64,000 nt of DNA from Anoplopoma fimbria (lineage: Eukaryota > Chordata > Actinopteri > Perciformes > Anoplopomatidae): positions 4,289,814 to 4,353,813 of the forward strand of contig NC_072452.1 of the NCBI RefSeq assembly GCF_027596085.1, given 5' to 3'. A program made the translations under genes and the position numbers. Shown here one piece after another: positions 12,516 through 24,558 of this stretch (positions are counted from its first letter, which is position 1; every line of letters begins with the position of its first letter). A model generated the notes under the pieces. The model worked only from the letters and a program-made list of their open reading frames with translations. It was not told the origin of the DNA and made no database searches.

Positions 12516-15500
12516 AAAAACGTCAATGGCCCTTAGTCTCACTTTTCAAATGACTATTTTTGCCACCATCCACAGAGTTTGGGGGTAAATTTGACTAACT
12601 CAATACAAACAGTGTCATCTTATGTTTCATTAAAATCTGAAATTTGGATTTAAAACACAACTCTTGGTCGTTGGCCCACACCAAGTTTCAAAGAGTCTTA
12701 GATCATTTTATTAATAAATTGCGGTTTTGACATCCCATTATGAAATTGGTCTTGTCTTTGCAATGCAGAAATATCACTAATAACTGCTATATGTCTTTTT
12801 TTATTAATGACTGTGAAGCACTTTGGAACTGCTGTTTTGGAAATGTGCTGTATAAAGAAAGTTGTCTTACTTACCAGATGAGGAAACCTGATTTAAGGCC
12901 TTTACACATCTGGCGAGTGATGAAAAAAAACCGCCAGGAAAATGCAAAAAATGCGAATACATTGGATCAAACTATTCATACTCGAGTTATGTCTAAGTCA
13001 GCCACTCCCCTCGTATATCGGTGTTCCCTCCTGTTTACTTGATGGCACCCTTCTCTGTGAACAGTGATAGGTTAGTTCAGGTTTATGTATGGGGAAAATC
13101 GTATCGACGGGGAAACAGTTTTTAACACAGGCAGCGGTGCCAATTTTGGGACAGGGACGGCCAACGCTTTTTCAATTAAAGGTTCAAATAGATTGGTGCA
13201 GGACTAACGGGGATCATATTGACCCAGAGCAGTATCTAGCAGTCTGAGATAAATAGTTGTAAAGCCTAAGCTACTGTAAGCGAATTTCCTTTTAGCGAAA
13301 TACTCATGAAAGGTAAGGATGGAAAGAGTGGATCCGGTCTGCGCCACCTTTGAAAGGTTGAAAGGAGAAATAAAGTTTGCCGTCTCGGTTCAGACCAAAA
13401 TGAAGTCGGTTTGCCCTGTACGCCTCAGCAACGGGTTTTATGAGCAGCAGCATGTGCTCTGTGGAGACTTTCAACCCTGGGTTTTCACCTCTCTGGCCAC
13501 ATACAATGATTTGGGTGTTTCGGCTCGGTTCCTCTGCTGCTGCTGATGTGCGGTGAAGCCTCATGTGGGACTTCTGAGTGGGTTTCTGGATAGTGGTTTA
13601 GGTGGTTTGAAATGGGTAACCCTAAGCGAGTCTTTGATCAAATATGAATTAAGTTAGAAAAATTAGAGAAGTGGAATTCCCCTTTAAGTTCAGCATAAGC
13701 AACCCCCTTTTTTTCCCCATCATTTCTCTATTGATCGCCCTTTAACGCTCCAAAGAAGAATATTGACTGCTGAGTTAGCCACTGATTTGTGTAGCTCAAC
13801 ACATAATGTGTGCGTGTGTATGCTATGATTGCAGCTCTGTGTGTGTTTGTTTGTGTGTGTGCGCTTGCATGCCCCTCCTGCATCCTAAATCTAACCAAAC
13901 AAATGAGAAAAAGGGGGGTTGGGGCGCAAAGAAATAGCCGCCATAAAACTGCATCATGCACATGAAAGCATGCATAGAGAGCGGCGAGATGGCACAAGCA
14001 ATGGTGGGAAAAGCTCGCCCTGGAAATGCATCAGAGCACACATTTGTTGTCAACAAGTCAAACTCAGCAGTTCACAAGAGGCGGCATGTTCCTGTGTTCT
14101 GATCGCCTCACCGTTCTCCTCTCAGGTGAATGCCAGGGATAAATATTGGATGAGCGGACGTCAGCACAACCGCTCCAAAGTGTTTGAGGCTATTTGAATG
14201 TCAGCCGACAACAGTTTTTTTTGTGTGCGATTTCAGATCCTCCGTTTCTTGAGAAAGTGCTCTGAATGTAGAAGCATTAAACGGGGAGCTTTTCCCCCCC
14301 TGAAAGTACACTTCCTGTTTGAGCTTTTAGAACCCTTTAAAGCAGTTTCTCCCCAAAAACTGTCACGCAAACGGTTCTTTTCTTTGAATTCAGGGGGAGC
14401 TCACAGAGAGGGCTTTTCCAGCAACTCGTTTGTTTTGTTGTTGACTGGAAAATGAAAAAGAGAAAAATGTACTCTGTGCTCATTTATACACTTCCATGCA
14501 TGCATATTTCAGAGGGTGTAACAAGAGAGAAGAAGTCAAAGCACTGAGGACATTAAAGCAGAAATGATTAGAACGTCAGCAGAGAGTTATTGTACAGCTG
14601 TTCAGATTTTTCTGTTTTGTGCTAAAGACAAGTACGACAGCTTTCAGAGCAGAACTCCAGCACACAATAGTGATGTAGAGGAGTGTGAAAACTTCTGCTG
14701 CGGCACCAAATATACATACATATATACATATCGGCACATTTCTGTGTTTGCAGACTTTTGAACTTTCAGTATAAAGTATATAGTATATAGCCTCAGACTT
14801 AAATAACTTTTAATTGTTGAACTGGATGCAAACTAATATCAGTAAGATTGATATTTTACTTTAAATAGAAGTCAAATATTACTCTTAAATAAATTGAGAT
14901 ATATTTTTAGTGACAAATTTTGATCAAACTAAATTCATGAAGAGTTTTATGGCTGTTGCTCTGTTGTTTTAAGGCATAGAGAGTGCTTCAATTCAAAGTC
15001 GTCGGTTTCATATGACTGCATATGAGAGCCATTCTCTATGTTACAGGAAAAAAATAAGAAATTTGAAGGCGTAAATCGTTATTCCTGAAAAAAAAATCTG
15101 ATAATATCTGAGATTATATGTTATTTTTTTCCTAAATTATATTATTCTATTCTATGGATGGCTTCTGAGCAGGGTGGTCCTGAAAGATATATGTACGCAT
15201 TTATTTCAGTTATTTTAAGAACATAAAGCTGACATTGGCATGCATTGTACTTTATCCTCAAGTAAGACCTGCTGTACATTCTATTCTGCCAGCGGGTTAT
15301 CAGATAAATCCTAAGGATCGCTGTTTTCAATGTTCTCTCTGATGGATGGCCTCAGGGAGAGACGAGATGCCTAAACGTGTTTTTCTTTCATTTTCTTTTA
15401 TGACCATAAATAAATACTCATATTGTGGAAGTTACAGGAAAGTAGAACTGAACAACTTCCATCTTTGACTAAACAAAGGCGTGTGTCTTGTATTATTTTA

Positions 15501-16369
15501 ACACCAAAAAGCAACTGTTCAGAGGGCATTACTCCGGAAACACTTACATAGTTACACACTGACCGTGCCCAACTGTCACAGTGTCAGCATGAAGGGGAAA
15601 CAACACAGAAAAGGCACATCACATAACTGCTAGTGTACTGAACCACAGATTATGGTGAATTCAACCAAATCAAAATTAAATTTTCCCACAGGCGTCACAC
15701 CCAGGGGTGATTCTGCATGTGTGGGTCCAAAAATAATTTAATTAAAAAATAAAGTTCTTAATGACTTTTCAAATTGTATTAGACATAAATGTTCAAATTA
15801 GGATAATCCAAAAAGTAAGTGTTTTGTTTTTGTTTCTGATTTTTTTTTTAATTATCATTGTGTATGGGGGAAAAGTCCAACAGATCTCTAAAAGCAGGAA
15901 AGTTGGAATTAGTGTGATGTTATAACATCAAAAAGAGAGAAAGCCATGGATGGTTGTTTGGTCAACAAAGCATGTGACTTTGACAAATGGAGACCGCAGT
16001 TCAAGCCCAATCTCCTTGGTTTCTGGAGCAATCATATGGGTCATTTTTTTTGTTTTTATTTTAAGGGCATAATTGCATTAAATCTTCTTTTTGGAATGTA
16101 GGTATTTGTCTTTTTTTGATTTTCCCTGTGTCGCCAATTTTCTTGGACTAAAACCTACTGCAGAGCCCGGGATGCTCCTACCATAAATTAGGCTGTTGGG
16201 CTCAAATAAGAGACAGAACATGATTGAGCAAATGCAAGACTTTAGAAATGATTGATGCTTCTATTTATTCTATGAACTTTGTCATCAAATTCTAACGTGT
16301 CCTCGTTCAAAGGTTGGTATGATATCTTACAAAAAAAGTTCAGTTTTTTTCATACCAACCATATTGTGA
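12516..16369. other. Intron, no supported gene
   Basis: AT-rich with A and T homopolymer runs. Several open frames of 60-100 codons lack any motif I recognise. There are no transposon ends or large arrays. Confidence 0.4.
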
Positions 16370-16475
16370 ATTACTGAAACCACTTAGTTGGGTTTAGGAA
16401 AATATTGTGGTTTGGGTTAAAATAACTATGGAAGTCCAGTCACGTAAGTACTGAAGTAACGTGACAAATAAATAA
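16370..16475 (+). repeat. GTTAGG-type dispersed repeat, short copy
   Basis: CACTTAGTTGGGTTTAGGAA, followed by a TTGTGGTTTGGGTTAAAATA phrase and an ACGTGACAAATA tail. The same order is seen in copy 1. Confidence 0.65.
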
Positions 16476-16748
16476 AAGTTGATGACCGACTAGAGACTAC
16501 CAAAATGTGTCGCATGACTAGCGACTCGTGTGAGTCACGTGACTATCGACACTAACGACTCAGATGACTAATAAAGATCTCCTGGCTTAAAGTCCTGCGA
16601 GCGTTTGACCCCTACACCAACCTTCCCTCCAGCCCTGTGTGGACGATCTCTCACTTCATACTACGTCAGGTTGCTCTGAGCGTGTCATCATGATGCCGGT
16701 GTGTTTACATTGGAGTTAGTTTCAAACCTGGTACATCCCATTCACATG

Positions 16749-17118
16749 TGTGGTATATTTTCAGGTCTTGCACGATACAGCGAAGGCCCCAAGTGTTTTT
16801 GTCCTATATAAGAAGCAGATGTGCAGGATACCAGGGGCTGAAGGTCAAAGGTGTAGAATGTTGGAGCCCCATACAAGGTCTTGACCTCAGCCCAAATGTG
16901 AATAACATGTACCATATATAAGGAGGTATAAGACATCCCAAAAGTAGGGAACTCACAGATTCGACATCTATTGAGACCTCCTGGGAGGGCGCTCCTCTGA
17001 CGTCCGTCATGACATTTGTTGCTTGTTTGTAATAAACTTTATTATACCAGCAAGAACAGTGTCCGCGGAGCATCCTTCCTCATCACTTCAACAGCACTGT
17101 CGCATGAAAGATACGACA
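16749..17118 (+). mobile_element. Solo LTR of a retrotransposon, copy A
   Basis: A 370-bp unit starts TGTGGTATATTT and ends ATACGACA, flanked on both sides by CATG (16745-16748 and 17119-17122), a 4-bp target duplication. It has a TATA-like CTATATAAG near 16803 and an AATAAA signal near 17031, the order expected for U3-R-U5. A closely similar unit lies reversed at 19403-19759. No gag or pol sequence is attached, so it is a solo LTR; superfamily unassigned. Confidence 0.75.
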
Positions 17119-17122
17119 CATG

Positions 17123-18121
17123 CTTATGAATGCCTGTGTGCGTCAGACGCCGTGGAGCACTGAGCATGTTGCAGTATTAAGATTTAGAACATGTCAACTC
17201 TTTAGTCCTGTTATAATGGCATATTTGTCCGTGGCTTGTCGCTTTAGCACTTGCAGGAATTTGTTAGTACTGCAGTCCATCACGTCTGAGACCAAACACT
17301 CTTTCTCTGGTCACATCGCATAGGCTTCTGCAAATCTTTGCACAATCAAAATAACACAGGCTGTAATGAGTAATTTCCCCCAAACGTCAGTCCGAGCTCC
17401 TCGTTAATTTTTGTTTTGTCATTTCCTCTTTTTTTTAATAACAGAAAAGGGAAGATTTTGTGTCAAGAGGGTTCCTCTCATTGTGATGTGTGTGGTATGA
17501 TGTTAGTAGATTGTGTTACATGTTTAATGATCAATAAGACGAGGGAGGGAGGCCGAGGTAGAGAGAGATGAGATGTGTTGGTGGTTTTGAACACACCATA
17601 TGTTGATCTTAATGAGATAACAACAGTGATTGTTTGAGATCTGGAACTTTAACAAGTTGCACATTCTGTTGTGCATGTGTGCAACCTGATCCTGTTATTC
17701 TCCATCGGTTCAAACGCTCAGCTGCTGCACATAAACACTGTCACTGCACACATTCATATGCAGAATGATATCACATTTTTACACATACTTTATGTATCTT
17801 GATGTTTTGTTATTGAATGAATGTTTGAATGTTCAGTTACATTTATATTCACAAATTTAGGACTGTGATTATTGAGTCAAATATGTTGACTTAGAGACCC
17901 TGAACATGTAAGAAAGGCAGTGTTTGGACCAATGCTTGATTTGGGCTGGTACTCACTGGTACCATGTGAGATTTAGTACCTTTACTTCTAACTGTGTACC
18001 TCTACCACAATCGTCAAATAAACCTGTTTAGGTGCCCCAAGGTAACAATCAGCTGCTGGCCATTGTTGTCTCCAAGTTTCCATCATGTACAGTGCAAACA
18101 GCATACTAAAGATGACAGTTT
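17123..18121. other. Spacer between LTR copy A and the SINE
   Basis: About 1 kb with no retroviral-type coding sequence and no recognised repeat. It does not look like the interior of an LTR element. Confidence 0.45.
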
Positions 18122-18411
18122 CATTACATTACAGTCATTTAGCAGACGCTTTTATCCAAAGCGACTTACAGTCAGTAGTATGTTACATATCATTCACCCA
18201 TTCACACACTGATGACAGGCTACCATGCAAGGTGCCACCATCAGACTCTAACTAACATTCATCATCCAGTCCACACCGATGGCAAGCCTTCAGGAGCAAC
18301 TTGGGGTTAAGTGTCTTGCCCAAGGACACATCGACTGCCGAAGCCGGGTATCGAACCACCGACCCTCTGATTGGAGAACTACCTTGCTCTCCACTACGCC
18401 ACAGCCGCCCC
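18122..18411 (-). mobile_element. tRNA-derived SINE with L2-type tail (family 1), near full length
   Basis: On the minus strand it begins GGGGCGGCTGTGGCGTAGTG (A box TGGCGTAGTGG) and has the B box GGTTCGATACC. The body includes TCCTTGGGCAAGACACTTAA and CATCGGTGTGGACTGGATGA. It ends with TTTGGATAAAAGCGTCTGCT, AAATGACTGTAA and TGTAA units. Both polymerase III promoter boxes look intact. A second near-full copy is at 41256-41552 and a fragment at 34885-34986. It directly abuts the inverted-repeat element at 18416. Confidence 0.85.
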
Positions 18412-18415
18412 TTGT

Positions 18416-19216
18416 TGACAACAGTTAGTTAGTCAGTTTCAAGCAATCTGAAAGCTTTGCAACAGAAGCTACATTTTTTATATATATTTTTCAACAGAAA
18501 ATGTGGCAGTCTTTTAAAAAAAAAAACTTGTTCATTATATGAACAGAGAACTAGAAACCAACCAACCTCTTGCAGGTGTTCTACATAAACCTTAAAACTA
18601 GAGCAATTAAAGTTTTATAACAACATTATGTATAATGGCTCTCTTTAAAACAGGGCACAAATGACATGAGTCCAATGTTTAAATGACCTGAAATCCAACT
18701 GATACCACTGATAGGACCCTGGAGGTCTGGCGTCACCGGGCGGTTGCCCCTTAGCACACCTGATAATCCAGTAAATTTGGAAAGATCAAGAAAAAACAAA
18801 AGGTAGCCAGACAGACTTACAGAAAGAAAGAATTGGGAGGAATGAGAGAAAGAATTAAAGCGCTGAAAAACATTGACAGACATTGACATTGAAAAAAATG
18901 GAAAGAAAGGCAGTAAGAAGAAAGAGAAAATGAAAGCATTTGGAACATTGAGAGAAAGAGAGAAAGCTCTGACAACACAGAAGGACACAAAGTAAGAAGA
19001 AAATGAAATAATGAAAGAGAAAAAGGATTCTAACCACTTAAAACCATCACCATCAAGACTGGCTAAATCAGCTATGCTCACATCTATGACTAGTCACTAA
19101 GCAAAGTTTTTTTTTTAAAAGACTGCCACATTTTCTGTTGAAAAATATATATAGAAAATGTAGCTTCTGTTGCAAAGCTTTCAGATTGCTTGAAACTGAC
19201 TAACTAACTGTTGTCA
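18416..19216. mobile_element. Non-autonomous element with 111-bp near-perfect terminal inverted repeats
   Basis: Left arm 18416-18526 and right arm 19106-19216 are reverse complements with about one mismatch, starting TGACAACAGTTAGTTAGTCA. The interior of about 580 bp is GA-rich and has no convincing protein; a 151-codon minus-strand frame is Phe/Ser/Leu-rich by composition. No target duplication was found. It is a MITE or fold-back element of unassigned superfamily. Confidence 0.78.
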
Positions 19217-19402
19217 GATCACGTCTGAAGGCAAACCTGTTAATAGCTGTTACCAACGGCCGAAAGCAGTGAAAAGATGGATCACCTCGAACAGCAATAT
19301 GTGATAATCCGTTGAATATGGGGTCAACAGAGCAAGCTTTGAGCCAACCTTTGCTCAAAGGCATTCATGGAGTTTCACTTAGTTGAACACACAAAATGTT
19401 TG

Positions 19403-19759
19403 TGTCGTATCTTTCATGCGACAGTGCTGTTGAAGTGATGAGGAAGGATGCTCCGCGGACACTGTTCTTGCTGGTATAATAAAGTTTATTACAAACAAGC
19501 AACACATGTCATAACGGACGTCTAGAACGCCCGGAGGTCTCGAGTCGAATCTGTGAGTTCCCTACTTTTCGGGCTCTTATACCTCCTTATATATGGTACA
19601 TGTTATTCACATTTGGGCTGAGGTCAAGACCTTGTATGGGACTCCAACATTCTACACCTTTGACCTTCAGCCCCTGATATCCTGCACATCTGCTTCTTAT
19701 ATAGGACAAAAACACTTGGGGCCTTCGCTGTATCGTGCAAGACCTGAAAATATACCACA
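19403..19759 (-). mobile_element. Solo LTR of a retrotransposon, copy B (inverted)
   Basis: Reads TGTCGTATCTTT on the + strand and ends TATACCACA, the reverse complement of copy A at about 90% by eye, with small indels around the Gly-Cys-rich middle. Flanks are TTTG and TTCG, possibly a mutated 4-bp duplication. It contains the same TATA-like and AATAAA signals in reverse. Confidence 0.72.
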
Positions 19760-20165
19760 TTCGAAAAAAGAATAAAGAGAGCTAGAGGTTCAAACCCACC
19801 TCTTCAAATCTGGCCTATCACTGCTTGAGGTGTGCAGGATTGTAAAATTGCTGGTTTTGGAAAGTTTAAATAATTAGCCCTGATTGCCAACATTGGTTGC
19901 AACTCAACCATCCGACAAGTACAGTGGAAGCTTACTGATACCTTTACAGCTGCTCGCCCTAGTGCAAATCACACGGAGGCTACAGGTGGTGCTAGCTATC
20001 GGACCACCTTACAGCGTCCAGCTCCTCCACAAACGTCACGGTCTCTCCTATTAATGAGAGTCATCCTCATGGTGATCACTTCTCAGGCCAATTTAAGCTT
20101 TACAGATTTGTAAAAGCCAACTCGCAACGGATCACCACTCACAAAGCTTGTGTCCTCTAACTTTT

Positions 20166-20304
20166 TAATTCAATTCAATTCAATTTATTTTGTATAGTCC
20201 AAAATCACAAATCACAGGTTTGCTTCAGAGGGTTTTTACGATCTGTACACATACCACATCCTCTGTCCCGGGATACTCATATCGGAACAGGAAAAGCTCC
20301 CCTA
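20166..20304. repeat. Teleost interspersed repeat fragment (TTCAATTCAATT type)
   Basis: Starts with three ATTCA-like units (TTCAATTCAATTCAATTTAT), then TGTATAGTCCAAAATCACAA and GATCTGTACACATACCACAT. This phrase order is familiar from many fish genomes. It is truncated where the L2 sequence begins. Confidence 0.55.
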
Positions 20305-20743
20305 AAACGTCAGGACAGCAGAGTCGCTGCCCATCTTTAGGCGCAGGCTGAAAACTCACCTCTTCAAGAAGTACTACCCTGAGCCTTCCTCGTAGCACTT
20401 ATTGCATTCGTATTAGTTGCTGCACTTACTGTATTCGTATCAGTTCGCTGCACTTATTGAATCCGTATTTGTTTACTGCACTTATCCTATTCGTAGTAGT
20501 TTGTAGCACTTATTATATTCGTATTAGTCTGTTGCAATTATTGTTTTCGTAGTAACCTGCCTCTGCACTATACTTTTGCTCTGGTTTATGCTTTAGATGC
20601 TTGTTTAAGAAAGGAGATGCACTTATGACTTCTGGTGACTAGTAGTTCTCTTGAATACCTATGTTGAATACACTTCCTGTAAGTCGCTTTGGATAAAAGC
20701 GTCTGCTAAATGACTGTAATGTAATGTAATGTAATGTAATGTA
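20305..20743 (+). mobile_element. L2-clade LINE 3' end (last codons, 3'UTR, TGTAA tail)
   Basis: About 27 in-frame codons end Arg-Leu-Lys-Thr-His-Leu-Phe-Lys-Lys-Tyr-Tyr and stop at TAG 20393-20395, as in the C-terminus of fish L2 ORF2. The 3'UTR contains 5-6 diverged units of a roughly 33-bp repeat (TGCACTTATTGTATTCGTAT type), then TTTGGATAAAAGCGTCTGCT and at least four TGTAA repeats. That tail matches the SINE tails at 18122 and 41552, pointing to this LINE family as the machinery that moved the SINE. 5'-truncated, as is usual. Confidence 0.85.
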
Positions 20744-21264
20744 AAAACAAATTGGTGGATGGACAGAGTGCAATAGATGTCATGTGTAGAGAATGAACAA
20801 CATACCAGATTTACAAAACATTCAATTCGTATGACATAAATGATTCATGCAATAAGAGTAGTAGGCTGAATAATGATGGAAATAATTAAGACTACTAATA
20901 ATAACAGCAGCAATGAAAACTTCATTATACTTCTCAGGAATTTCTGTCTATTTCTCTAAAGCAATAGATTCCACATTGAACCAGCAGCAGCACAGTGTGA
21001 CTTAGTGTGTCTTAATTATAATTCTTTTTTTCATATCTATATACATACATACGCATTTATCGTATCTAAAGTTACAACATCAATGCTTGCATTATAAGAG
21101 ACTCTTAGATCTCTGCTTCTATCCTTTTTACAAATCAACTTTCCTTCTTCCCTCCACAAAACACAGCACGGCATGTCAAAATGCGTCTTCTGTATATTCA
21201 TACACACTGTTGAGAAGATTGTGCCTGTGCTGAATGCATGCTTCCATGTGTGTTCCTTTGTGCA

Positions 21265-21267
<3 letters not shown>
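20744..21267. other. AT-rich intron, nothing recognised
   Basis: No coding or transposon signal seen. Confidence 0.4.

Positions 21268-21336
<69 letters not shown>
21268..21336. repeat. (TG)n microsatellite
   Basis: About 34 uninterrupted TG units. Confidence 0.97.
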
Positions 21337-21339
<3 letters not shown>

Positions 21340-21458
21340 TCAGTGGTGGGTCGAATCAGCATGGCTGGTGTCTTGTGTGGGTGGACAGGCAGACAGCACC
21401 CTGCTTTCAACCTGACAACAGCTATCCACAGAGGCAGAGAGAGGAAGAAGAGCAGGGA

Positions 21459-21490
21459 TGAGAGAGAGAGAGAGAGGGAGAGGGAGAGAG
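21459..21490. repeat. (GA)n microsatellite, imperfect
   Basis: GA units with two GGGA interruptions, about 120 bp after the TG array. Confidence 0.9.
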
Positions 21491-21829
21491 ACATGTCTTA
21501 CTGATCCATCAATTCTTTCATATCTATCTTTTTTTCCCCATTTATTGGGTATATTTTATAATTTTAAGCAACAACTAATCCTGTTTGTGCTCGCATACAT
21601 TCAACCACTGGATAGTGATGAAGGTTCTGACTATAAACATCTAACGTTTGAATCTTTGGAGCCCTTTTGCATCTCATTTCCTATCAGTCTTTCCCCTCGA
21701 ACAGCACACCGTAGGTTTTACATGATGTTGCCCAACGATGACCATTATATCTATAACATTGCTCTTTTATATTTATTTAGAAATAGAAGCAGAACTTGCA
21801 AGTCTTTCATTTTTAACCCGTTCTTTAGG

Positions 21830-22375
21830 CTTTTATGTGAAACATCCATAGAAATAGAAAATGGAGTAGAACAGACAATCCTTTACAAATCTATGTAACG
21901 GGATGGTCAGAACGGCGGCCATTTTTATGCTACTGTTCCGGAGCCGTAAACAGCGTCTCTACGTCGCTCCTCTGCATTCCATATATGGTAACATCTGTTC
22001 ATTGGTTGCAAAAAAAAAAAAAAAAACATGGCAAGACTGTAATCCAACATTGATTGTATATCAAACATTTTAAAGGGCATAACAAAATGTACTTTTGACG
22101 ACTAAAACGATCAGTGGATTAGTAACGTTAAAAAGCACAGAGAGTTAGATTCAATGAGTAAATTGTAACAACTTAATGCTTCATCCACACACTCATGACA
22201 CTCACAGCGTAGAAAAGCAGATTGCTACAAGCGGGCTGGTGACCAGCAGCTGTTATCTGCAATCTATAATCTGTTATCGGCTGCAAAATAGATGATCGAA
22301 AAGTTATTTTTGCTCTCTTTTATTTTCTGCTGATCTGATCAGTGGCTCAAAACCATGGCATGATCCGAACAGAGT
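21830..22375. repeat. Interspersed repeat related to 42640-43073
   Basis: Shares, in the same order, AATAGAAAATGGAGTAGA, a GGCGGCCATTTTT phrase, CTTCATCCACACACTCATGA and TATTTTCTGCTGATCTGATC...CATGGCATGATCC with the stretch at 42640-43073 (diverged there). An A-run lies at about 22011-22026. Family not named. Confidence 0.5.
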
Positions 22376-22630
22376 TCCTAAATGACAGCAACTCAATGAT
22401 AAAATGGCGATTGGATATAATTAGTAAATGGCTGTTTCTTCGTTCTTGCTGACCATTTTGTAAGACTTTGCCTGTTTTAATACCACATTTTATGGCATAA
22501 CTGATTCTCGATCTCTCTTGAGTGTGGCGGCGTTATTGTGACCCGGTGGAGGCAAGGCTGGGGGGGGGGATTGCACAAGTTCATGGAGAGAGACAGACTG
22601 AGGGAGTGGGAGGAAAAGATGGAAGGAGAT

Positions 22631-22633
<3 letters not shown>

Positions 22634-22666
<33 letters not shown>
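22634..22666. repeat. (GA)n microsatellite
   Basis: About 16 GA units. Confidence 0.95.
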
Positions 22667-22667
<1 letters not shown>

Positions 22668-23618
22668 ATTCTGCCTTGACAGCCCATATTGTATCACTCT
22701 GATCCCAGCCCGACTCTGATTGATGGCATAATTACAATATCGATATGAGATATTTACATAAGGCAGCCACAATTATTCACAGCCAAATACTTTTCACTGA
22801 TCACATGACCTCCAAGCACTTCATAAAGCATGGTGTTGGCATAAGAATACTATAAAGAGCCACTTCCTGGTTACATACTGTGGAATATGTACTCCAGGTT
22901 TGAATAAAACAATGTAAGGGTACATGACATAAGCACATGGACATGAAAATAGGAAAGAGATGATTTGAAAAAAATACTTTTCAACACACATTTCTAAAAT
23001 GAGCAGGAGACAGGCAATGATGACATTTTCCCAAAAGACAAAGGAAAGATTGAGGTCACATGCCACGTTTGCTTGATTTGCCTTTTTTTTTTATTCATAA
23101 CAACCATGCATTTATGAAATTACACCGTGTCACGAATCCTTTCTGACCCCGCGAAGACACGAAAAAAAGCCAGCACACAAAGGGCGACGTGCGCTCTCAG
23201 TGTGGGAAGAAAGTGAAGAATGTCAAATTTCCAAATGTCAGAGTTATCAGGAGAGGTTAGCACAGGGCAGCCGCATGCTATTCCTACAGTCTCAGACAGG
23301 TCCAGTGGTATTTGTGTACACCAACAAGCATGTCTGCGCTCTGTGCTATTTCTGTTGTGTTGGGGGGGGGGGGAGTTAACTGCGAAGAAAAAACAGAAAC
23401 CCCATCAGAACTCATTTTTGTCACTTTGAATTCTCCTCACACACAATGAGTCACTCCTCAGGATGTGATTGTTGGTGTGGCTGCAGAGGGGAAAACGCCC
23501 CCATGCAGTGCTGAGCAGTGAAGCCCGTCATCGGTTGGAGGTCATACTTTAAGCCAATTAGCTTTTGGTCATCAATTTACTTCAGGAAGTGTACTGCGAT
23601 TACATACGAAGTCAATGT

Positions 23619-23656
23619 TAAGACCTAAGATTCTGGCTGTCTGTGGGCTCCCAGAG
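23619..23656 (+). repeat. 38-bp direct duplication, unit 1
   Basis: TAAGACCTAAGATTCTGGCT followed by a GTCTGTGGGCTCCCAGAG end. The partner is at 23761-23798 with one mismatch and a 142-bp offset. Confidence 0.8.
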
Positions 23657-23760
23657 CTCTATGATAGTGTATTTGTACATAGATTGCTGTCAGGATGTAA
23701 AAACCAATTTCAACAACATATTAAAAAGTGCATATCACTGGAAACCGTACAGTATGCCTT

Positions 23761-23798
23761 TAAGACCTAAGATTCTTGCTGTCTGTGGGCTCCCAGAG
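23761..23798 (+). repeat. 38-bp direct duplication, unit 2
   Basis: Identical to unit 1 except G to T within GATTCTGGCT. Confidence 0.8.
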
Positions 23799-24279
23799 AG
23801 CTGCCATAAAAAATATGATATATATGTATACATGTGTAATTAACCATAAACTGTCTATTGTATTATTTTGCCTTTTGTGCCTTTGTGCCTTGATTGATCC
23901 AATCTCCATTCAGAAAACAAGCATTTTAAAAGTTGTTTGCCTGTCATCTTGCTTACAGACCTGGCAAAGCCTAAAGTCAGACTTTTTTTTTTTACAAATC
24001 TGCATCATAAGGTTGTTATTTCGGCATCCTTTAAATCTGTTTGATGCAATTAATTGCAGCAAAATCAGTTAATTTGGGGTTCATACCATTGTGGGAAACT
24101 AGATTAATTCAGCCAACGTGTGATTTGCACTTCGTTAAGTTCTATGGTGAAGGAAAGGGTCAACCCGCTCTCACTCCCAACTCTTCAAACACACCTCCCG
24201 TCTGGTCAGAGACCCTCAGCGTAGGAGATCGTTGCAAGAACCACGTCCCACATTCCCCCCCCGCGGACCACGTGACTTG

Positions 24280-24400
24280 TCAACTGTTGAGTTAAGTTTA
24301 CTTCAACCATGCTCTTTTCATAACCCAAACCAAGCAGTTTTAATTACCTATACATAACTTCCTGTGAGGACAGACGTTTATTTTGAAAGGACAAGAGTAC
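24280..24400 (-). repeat. GTTAGG-type dispersed repeat, diverged copy
   Basis: The reverse complement carries the TGGTTTGGGTTATGAAAAG and AACTTAACTCAACAG pieces of the family. It is more diverged than the other copies. Confidence 0.45.
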
Positions 24401-24535
24401 TGACACACTGTAAAAGTAACACTGGGGGTGGAACCAAGGGGCCAAGGGGGCACTGACCAAGGGTTAGACATTTAGTTGTTATGGTTACAGTTCTGTAAGG
24501 GGCTCAGGAATGCACAGTACGGTAGTATGGTTGTT

Positions 24536-24558
24536 TGTGTGTGTGTGTGTGTGTGTGT
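24536..24558. repeat. (TG)n microsatellite
   Basis: About 11 TG units. Confidence 0.9.

Larger units (their letters stand above)
22376..24279. other. Intron with GA array and a short direct duplication
   Basis: Holds the GA array at 22634-22666, a G-run at 23360-23373, and a 38-bp direct duplication at 23619 and 23761. No supported gene. Confidence 0.4.

Noticed and set aside
18626..19081. 151-codon minus-strand frame in the long-TIR element as a transposase
   Set aside because: Phe/Ser/Leu-rich because the DNA is GA-rich; no catalytic motif.
16749..19759. Intact LTR retrotransposon bounded by the two LTRs
   Set aside because: The LTRs are inverted and not in direct orientation, each has its own flanks, and no gag-pol sequence lies between.
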